DNA of 9,355 bases from an uncultured Burkholderiales bacterium. GTDB taxonomy: Bacteria; Pseudomonadota; Gammaproteobacteria; Burkholderiales; Burkholderiaceae_F. The notes below the pieces were generated by a model, which made no database searches, was not told the origin of the DNA, and saw nothing but the letters and a program-made list of their open reading frames with translations. The DNA is taken from the NCBI GenBank assembly GCA_903871435.1, contig CAIQGU010000369.1, positions 1 through 9,355 on the forward strand, written 5' to 3'. Shown piece by piece: positions 1 to 9,355 of the stretch (position 1 is the stretch's first letter; every line of letters starts with the position of its first letter). The position numbers and the translations under genes are program-made.

Positions 1-122
1 AAATAGACCATTTGCGTCATGGCGATGCCAAGATCGATCACGTCCACCCCCATGGAAGACAGTCCTTTGATGAACGCCTGTGAATATTCCTCGCTGCTCA
101 GACGGCAGTCGCGCCCCACGAC
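1..122 (-). other. Phosphomannomutase/phosphoglucomutase-like fragment joined in frame to KdpD
   Basis: Residues 353-392 of the kdpD reading frame read VVGRDCRLSSEEYSQAFIKG, then LSSMGVDVIDLGIAMTQMVYF up to the window edge. This matches the N-terminal domain pattern of the alpha-D-phosphohexomutase family (AlgC/ManB/CpsG-like), where VGRDxRLS is followed by a helix, then GVDVIDLG and a TPMxYF-type strand just before the catalytic SHNP loop. It does not resemble the basic linker (typically RRPRRWW-like) that normally follows KdpD VVGR. Bases 1-120 are about 55% GC by my count, lower than the surrounding coding DNA appears to be. The junction falls in a peptide that both families share (VVGR, roughly bases 108-122). 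That suits a recombination or assembly join at microhomology. A true fused gene is possible but less likely. The catalytic serine loop would lie beyond the window. Confidence 0.75.
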
Positions 123-1178
123 CATGCGCGAAAGATTGTGGTTGCGCGCAAATCCGATCACCGCCACCACTGGATCGCTGTCGGCCAGCGTGGCCGTGTC
201 GGCGCCCAGCGATTGCGCCAGCTTGAGCAGCTTGAGCGCGGCGTGGCGGCGCGACGCCGGGGCGCGCATGCTGCTCGGGGTCTCCACCCAGATGGCATGC
301 CACGGCACGTCGAGCTGGCTGGCAATGCGCGCCGCGCTGCGCACCACGCGCTCGCCGTCACGCCCCGGCCCGATGCAGGCCAGCAGCGAGCCGCGCGTGC
401 GCCAGAAGGCCGAAACCGACTGGTCGCGCCGGTATTGCAGCATTTCCACATCGACCCGGTCGGCAGTCCGGCGCAGTGCCAGTTCCCGCAAGGCGATCAG
501 ATTGCCCTTGCGGAAAAAATTGCGCACGGCGCGCTCGGCCTGGTGGGGCAGATAGACCTTGCCCTGCTTGAGGCGCTGCAGCAGTTCGTCGGGCGTCAGG
601 TCGACCAGCACGACCTCGTCGGCCATGTCGAAGATGCGATCGGGCACGGTTTCGCGCACCTGTATGCCGGTGATTCCGGCGATGACGTCGTTAAGCGTTT
701 CCAGGTGCTGGACGTTGATGGTGGAGGCCACATCGATGCCCGCTGACAGCAACTCCTCGACGTCCTGCCAGCGTTTGGGATGGCGCGAGCCCTCGATATT
801 GCTATGGGCCAGCTCGTCGACCAGGATGAGTGCCGGCCGGCGCTTGAGCGCGCCGTCCAGGTCGAATTCCTGCAGCATGCGACCTTGCACCACCACATTG
901 CGCAGCGGCAGGCGCTCGAACCCGGCCGCCATGGCTTCGGTTTCACTGCGGCCATGGGTTTCGACCACGCCTAGGATCACATCGCGGCCGCCGTCGCGCA
1001 GCAGTCGTGCTGCCGCCAGCATGGCGTAGGTCTTGCCGACACCGGCAGATGCGCCGAAGAAGATCTTCAGCCTCCCGCGCAGCGCGCGCGCGGCATCCTC
1101 ACGTATGCGGGCGATGAGCGCGTCCGGGTCGGGGCGCTGGTCACCCGCGCGGCCATAACCATCAACCGGGCGGCTCAT
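1..1178 (-). CDS. kdpD: Sensor histidine kinase KdpD, N-terminal part, running into foreign sequence at the window edge (partial)
   Basis: KdpD is the membrane sensor kinase that, with KdpE, controls the Kdp potassium-uptake ATPase. The N-terminal cytoplasmic KdpD domain is clear: Walker A GASAGVGKT at residues 42-50, a Walker B-like LVDELAHSN at about 119-127, and the family stretch around STINVQHLETLNDV (about 152-165) and VRETVPDRIFDMADEVVLVD (about 174-193). A universal-stress-protein-like domain follows at about 245-355 and ends ARNHNLSRMVVGR. In ordinary KdpD this leads to a basic linker, four membrane helices, a GAF region and the kinase core. Here, from about residue 354, the frame instead reads like a phosphomannomutase N-terminus (see the separate entry). 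No stop interrupts the 392 codons. The start at 1178 has a GGGAG ribosome site (1187-1191) at 8 bases. The gene lies 55 bases after the aminopeptidase gene, with no kdpC upstream. The N-terminal identity is secure; the C-terminal half is unseen, so kinase function cannot be judged. Confidence 0.9.
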   Translation of the reverse strand, partial: MSRPVDGYGRAGDQRPDPDALIARIREDAARALRGRLKIFFGASAGVGKTYAMLAAARLLRDGGRDVILGVVETHGRSETEAMAAGFERLPLRNVVVQGRMLQEFDLDGALKRRPALILVDELAHSNIEGSRHPKRWQDVEELLSAGIDVASTINVQHLETLNDVIAGITGIQVRETVPDRIFDMADEVVLVDLTPDELLQRLKQGKVYLPHQAERAVRNFFRKGNLIALRELALRRTADRVDVEMLQYRRDQSVSAFWRTRGSLLACIGPGRDGERVVRSAARIASQLDVPWHAIWVETPSSMRAPASRRHAALKLLKLAQSLGADTATLADSDPVVAVIGFARNHNLSRMVVGRDCRLSSEEYSQAFIKGLSSMGVDVIDLGIAMTQMVY

Positions 1179-1233
1179 GGATGGCGCTCCCGGTTGGCGC
1201 ATCTTGCGGGTGCGTTGCGTGCCGTATCTCTCA

Positions 1234-2430
1234 TCACTCCCGCTCCTGCCATTGCGCCTTGGCCAGCCCTGACATGCGGGCATTCACATCGCCTTGCGCC
1301 CTCGGCGCGGCCAGCGCCTGCAATGCGGTAACACGTTCCGCGGGCCGCAATGCGGCGATCTGCTTTACGCGGGCAAAAAATCGCGGCAGGTCGCCCCCCA
1401 CGCTCCCCAGCAATGCCGTAAACGCCGGCACATCGTCCTGGTAGGCCGCGAGCGCCGCGATGCGCGCGTTGTTCCATTCGGCAAGAAAAAAGTCATCGTA
1501 ACCCCGATAGCCTTGCCATTGGGTGTCCCGCAGGGTCCGGTAACGCTCGGGCAGTCGCGCCAGGATGTCCCGCTTGCGCGCCAGGCGCTCGGTGTCGGGC
1601 AGACGCGCCGCGTAGACATCCTGCAGCTCCGCCCGGGTCCGCGCCACCAGCGCCAAGAGACCCGCGTGGTGCAACCGATACCGCTCGTATTGCGTGCGCA
1701 GCGCCGCGTCATTGCGCTGCGCCACCCAGCGCGCCAGACCTTCCTGTTCCACTGCCGTGGCAAAACTTTCGTTGAAGCGCGTGTCATCGGGTACGTACAC
1801 GATCTGGTGCGCCAGTTCATGAAAGATGAGGCGCGCGAGTTCCGGTTCCGGCCAGCGCACGAAGGTGCTGAGCAGGGGATCGGCAAACCAGCCCAGCGTG
1901 GAGAACGCCGGTACGGGCGCGACCGTGGCGTCGAGCCCCTGCTGCGTCAGTTCATCGGACAGTCTCTGCGCATCGGCTAGAGTGAAATAACCCCGGTACG
2001 AGGCGCAGCCGAAAACCGGATAGCACCAGGTCTTCAGCGTGAGCGACAGCGCGGGCGTGGCAAAGACGTTCCACACGGCGCTGCTGCGATGCAGGTCGGC
2101 ATACCGGGTGTAACTGCGGTTTTGCGGCAGCGCCAGCTCCTGCGAGGCAAATGTGCGTATGTGTTCGGCCAGCTGCAGGCGCTCGCGCAGTTCCGGGGTC
2201 GTCGTCGGATCGTCGAGCCAGTCGGCGATGGGGCGGGCAGCCGCGAGCAGGGAAATTTCGCCGGAAATGGCCTGGGAGTAGTAAGGCACGGCGCTGCAGC
2301 CCGCGCCGGTCAATACCAGCGCTGCTCCGGCGAGGCCAAGCCGCAGGCGCACCGAGCGGGGGAGCAGGCGCACCGAAGTGGCTCTGGCCCATCGCTGCAA
2401 GTGGCTCCGGACGGTGCTGGTGGTGCTCAT
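1234..2430 (-). CDS. Predicted lipoprotein zinc aminopeptidase (COG4324 / Aminopep family)
   Basis: A 398-residue protein of the predicted aminopeptidase family, a metallopeptidase-like group whose substrates are not well established. It carries an HELAH (HExxH) zinc motif at residues 204-208, and NESFATAVEQEG follows with a candidate third ligand, Glu221. The N-terminus is basic, then has a hydrophobic stretch ending LTGAGC with Cys45, followed by SAVPYYSQAISGE, a family-typical start of the mature protein. It is therefore probably a lipoprotein facing the periplasm, although the lipobox lacks the usual Leu at -3 and the leader is long. I chose the start at 2430 because GAGGAA (2436-2441) sits 5 bases upstream; an in-frame ATG at 2493 would add 21 unconserved-looking residues. 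The gene ends with two stop codons in a row (1236-1231). It may be co-transcribed with kdpD and runs divergently from the aminotransferase gene. Family call strong, enzymatic role inferred. Confidence 0.87.
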   Translation of the reverse strand: MSTTSTVRSHLQRWARATSVRLLPRSVRLRLGLAGAALVLTGAGCSAVPYYSQAISGEISLLAAARPIADWLDDPTTTPELRERLQLAEHIRTFASQELALPQNRSYTRYADLHRSSAVWNVFATPALSLTLKTWCYPVFGCASYRGYFTLADAQRLSDELTQQGLDATVAPVPAFSTLGWFADPLLSTFVRWPEPELARLIFHELAHQIVYVPDDTRFNESFATAVEQEGLARWVAQRNDAALRTQYERYRLHHAGLLALVARTRAELQDVYAARLPDTERLARKRDILARLPERYRTLRDTQWQGYRGYDDFFLAEWNNARIAALAAYQDDVPAFTALLGSVGGDLPRFFARVKQIAALRPAERVTALQALAAPRAQGDVNARMSGLAKAQWQERE

Positions 2431-2631
2431 TGCCGTTCCTCGGAGGCCTGCGGCTGCGGACGGCGCGCATTGCCCCAGTAAAGAAGCGGGCATGGCAGGC
2501 GCACATCCGCCGGGTTGGCAAGCTGCTCAGGGCAAAAAAGCCGCAGCAGGGCCGCCCGACTTTCCCTAGAATGTGAGGTTTCCCGCCGCCGTTTCATCGA
2601 AGCCACACTTTACCGAAAAGAGGGGAATGCC
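2431..2631. promoter_or_regulatory. Divergent intergenic region between the aminopeptidase and aminotransferase genes
   Basis: These 201 bases must hold the promoters of two divergent genes. A TAGAAT at 2567-2572 (five of six with TATAAT) could be the -10 of the aminotransferase promoter, leaving a leader of about 50 bases, but I find no matching -35. I could not place a convincing promoter for the minus-strand gene. There is an A-run at 2534-2539 and no clear dyad. Confidence 0.3.
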
Positions 2632-5918
<3,287 letters not shown>

Positions 5919-5955
5919 AGGCGGGGTTTGAGCCGGTGTTTGTGAGATCGCTCCA

Positions 5956-8134
<2,179 letters not shown>

Positions 8135-8141
8135 GCCCAAG

Positions 8142-8489
8142 GTGAAACGGCTGCCGTTGCTGCTTGCCGGACTGCTGCTGGCCATCCAGTGGCCGCTGTG
8201 GTTCGGCCACGGCAGCTGGCTGCGGGTGTGGGAGTTGCAGCACCAGCTTGCCGCACGGCAGGAATCCAATGCGGTGCTGCGTGCCCGCAACCAGGCGCTT
8301 ACCGCGGAAATTGCCAGCCTGCGTCAGGGGAGCGAGGCTATCGAGGAGCGCGCCCGTGGCGAACTGCACATGATGCGGCCCAACGAAACCTTTTTTGAGC
8401 TGCCAACTACCGTTACGGCTGCACATGCTCCGGCAAACGGTTCGGGCCAGGTAGCGTCAAGCCAGCCGCTCCAGTTCGGTCTGGAATAG
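8142..8489 (+). CDS. ftsB: Cell division protein FtsB
   Basis: A 115-residue bitopic membrane protein of the divisome, where FtsB joins FtsL and FtsQ to activate septal wall synthesis. The short cytoplasmic end KRLP is followed by one membrane helix (about residues 4-21, LPLLLAGLLLAIQWPLWF), the conserved WFG, then a periplasmic coiled coil at about 28-63 (LQHQLAARQESNAVLRARNQALTAEIASL). The C-terminal signature EAIEERARGELHMMRPNETFFEL matches FtsB closely. The start is GTG at 8142, 7 bases after the eno stop; it has no clear ribosome site but is placed by the family N-terminus, and translation may be coupled to eno. The protein is somewhat longer than E. coli FtsB (103), with a low-complexity Ala/Ser/Gln-rich tail. 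The last 33 bases overlap the convergent carbonic anhydrase-like gene. No ispD follows, unlike the common ftsB-ispD order. Confidence 0.93.
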   Translation: MKRLPLLLAGLLLAIQWPLWFGHGSWLRVWELQHQLAARQESNAVLRARNQALTAEIASLRQGSEAIEERARGELHMMRPNETFFELPTTVTAAHAPANGSGQVASSQPLQFGLE

Positions 8490-8981
8490 CGCCGCGCGGC
8501 GCACGTAAGACTGTGCCACTTCGGCCAGTCCATCAATTTCCGGAATGGTGAGGGCCCGTAGCACCTTGGCGGGTGCCCCCAGCGCCATGCTGCCGTCGGC
8601 GATGTGGCGACGCTCCGGCAGCAGGGCGCACGCACCCACCAGGCTGTTGCGCCCCACGATGCATTCATTGAGCACCACGGCCTGGATACCGATGAGCGTG
8701 CCGTCGCCGATGGTGCAGCCGTGGAGCATGGCCTGGTGACCGATGGTCGCGCCGCTGCCGATATGCACCGGCATGCCGGGGTCGGCATGGATCACGGAGT
8801 TGTCCTGGATATTGGTTTCGTCGCCGACCACGATAGCGGCATTGTCGGCGCGCAACACCGCGCCGGGCCAGACGCTGCAGCGCGCTCCGAGGGTAACGTT
8901 GCCGATGATCACCGCGGACTCGTGGACGTACGCGCTGGGGTGTATCTGCGGGCGGTGTTCGCCCAGGCGGTAAATGGCCAT
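8457..8981 (-). CDS. Gamma-class carbonic anhydrase-like hexapeptide-repeat protein (YrdA/PaaY family)
   Basis: A 174-residue left-handed beta-helix protein built from hexapeptide repeats (for example SAVIIGNVTLGARCSVWPGA and HIGSGATIGHQAMLHGCTIG). It carries the gamma-carbonic anhydrase metal ligands His65, His82 and His87 (IHAD, GHQAMLHGC) and the conserved Arg44, Asp46 and Gln59. Family members form trimers with metal at the subunit interfaces; some hydrate CO2, while others of the YrdA/PaaY type have little or different activity, so the reaction is uncertain. The C-terminal helix ends LFQTELERLA. The start at 8981 fits the family N-terminus (MAIYRLGEHRPQI), with AAGG about 8 bases upstream; the frame is open further up to 9134, but that part looks non-coding. 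It converges on ftsB with a 33-base overlap and is presumably transcribed alone. Confidence 0.92.
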   Translation of the reverse strand: MAIYRLGEHRPQIHPSAYVHESAVIIGNVTLGARCSVWPGAVLRADNAAIVVGDETNIQDNSVIHADPGMPVHIGSGATIGHQAMLHGCTIGDGTLIGIQAVVLNECIVGRNSLVGACALLPERRHIADGSMALGAPAKVLRALTIPEIDGLAEVAQSYVRRAALFQTELERLA

Positions 8982-9343
8982 GTGGGGTGCCTTCGGGTGC
9001 CACGGGGCACAGGGGTGCAGCGGGGCTTTTTGCTCGGCATTGTAGCGGTGGGCTCCGGCCGGACGACGGCGTGCCGTCACCACGCCGTCGCCTGCGCGCA
9101 CGATCCTCCCGACCGGGTGGAATTTGTTGCGCACGGCATACCGTGCTTGCGTTAGCGGGGTGGCTGCTGCAACGCGCTAATTGCCCGCCGTTGTTGATGA
9201 TTTGCCTTTCAGGTGGCCTGAATAGTTAATAGGCGTGATGGGCTGATCCCATCCCGCTGGTTACTCTTTCCCCATCGGACAGGTCGTTGGTTTCAGTAGT
9301 CTTGTCAAGAACCCATGACCGTCTCCCGGAAAGGCATTGGTTA
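8982..9343. other. Non-coding stretch with small dyads and falling GC content
   Basis: About 360 bases in which I recognise no gene. It should hold the minus-strand promoter of the carbonic anhydrase-like gene and perhaps a plus-strand promoter near its right end. Visible structure is the 10-base-pair hairpin at 9064-9090, a 6-base stem GCACGG/CCGTGC (9131-9146, loop CATA), and a 6-base stem GATGGG/CCCATC (9237-9253, loop CTGAT). Composition becomes more AT-rich from about 9180. A weak plus-strand promoter can be imagined (TTGCCT 9202-9207, 17-base spacer, GTTAAT 9225-9230), but the match is poor. Confidence 0.4.
9064..9090. repeat. Strong hairpin upstream of the carbonic anhydrase-like gene
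   Basis: CGACGGCGTG (9064-9073), a 7-base loop CCGTCAC, then CACGCCGTCG (9081-9090) make a perfect 10-base-pair stem. It lies about 83 bases upstream of the minus-strand start at 8981, so it could sit in that gene's leader or promoter region. No T-run follows on the plus strand. Role unknown. Confidence 0.5.
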
Positions 9344-9355
9344 ATGAGCGAACTA
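9344..9355 (+). CDS. Possible start of a gene cut off by the window end
   Basis: ATG at 9344 begins MSEL and runs off the end. GGAAAGG (9328-9334) lies 9 bases upstream, a good ribosome site. The ATG overlaps the stop of a 9-codon open frame (9315-9344, MTVSRKGIG) in a TAATG arrangement. Four codons cannot identify a product. The support is the ribosome site and the AT-richer, promoter-like DNA before it. Confidence 0.3.

Noticed and set aside
2515..2631. 39-residue N-terminal extension of the aminotransferase
   Set aside because: A strong ribosome site precedes the ATG at 2632, and family proteins begin near there.
8987..9229. 80-codon plus-strand open frame right of the carbonic anhydrase-like gene
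   Set aside because: No family resemblance and no ribosome site; it crosses hairpins and the leader of the minus-strand gene.

Overview
The window looks like chromosomal DNA from a GC-rich Gram-negative bacterium, most likely a beta- or gammaproteobacterium. This rests on the core order pyrG-kdsA-eno-ftsB, on the presence of an LPS (Kdo) gene, and on protein motifs of proteobacterial type. It is mostly housekeeping DNA with eight recognisable genes. I see no CRISPR array, prophage, transposase, rRNA or tRNA, and nothing I would call a new multi-gene system.

Layout. (i) 1-1178, minus strand: the N-terminal part of a KdpD potassium sensor kinase. In its last ~36 codons before the window edge it changes, in frame, into sequence that reads as the N-terminal region of a phosphomannomutase/phosphoglucomutase; this is the strangest thing in the window. 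(ii) 1234-2430, minus strand: a predicted lipoprotein zinc aminopeptidase, 55 bases upstream of kdpD. (iii) 2431-2631: a divergent intergenic region. (iv) 2632-3966, plus strand: a class III omega-amino acid (beta-alanine):pyruvate aminotransferase. (v) 3967-4247: an intergenic region dense in dyads (a REP-like GC-rich repeat, a terminator-like hairpin and a perfect 20-base palindrome), then a 19-base direct repeat and a likely -10 element before pyrG. (vi) 4248-8489, plus strand: pyrG, kdsA, eno and ftsB, closely spaced (gaps of 37, 40 and 7 bases) and probably one operon. (vii) 8457-8981, minus strand: a gamma-class carbonic anhydrase-like hexapeptide-repeat protein, whose 3' end overlaps the ftsB 3' end by 33 bases tail to tail. 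(viii) 8982-9355: a non-coding stretch with two small hairpins, and a possible gene start (ATG at 9344) cut off by the window end.

How the genes work together. CTP synthase (PyrG) makes CTP, which is used among other things to activate Kdo as CMP-Kdo. KdsA makes Kdo-8-phosphate from phosphoenolpyruvate and arabinose-5-phosphate, and enolase makes phosphoenolpyruvate. FtsB is a divisome component. The cluster therefore links central metabolism, outer-membrane synthesis and division. The aminotransferase, aminopeptidase, KdpD and carbonic anhydrase-like genes have no evident functional tie to it.
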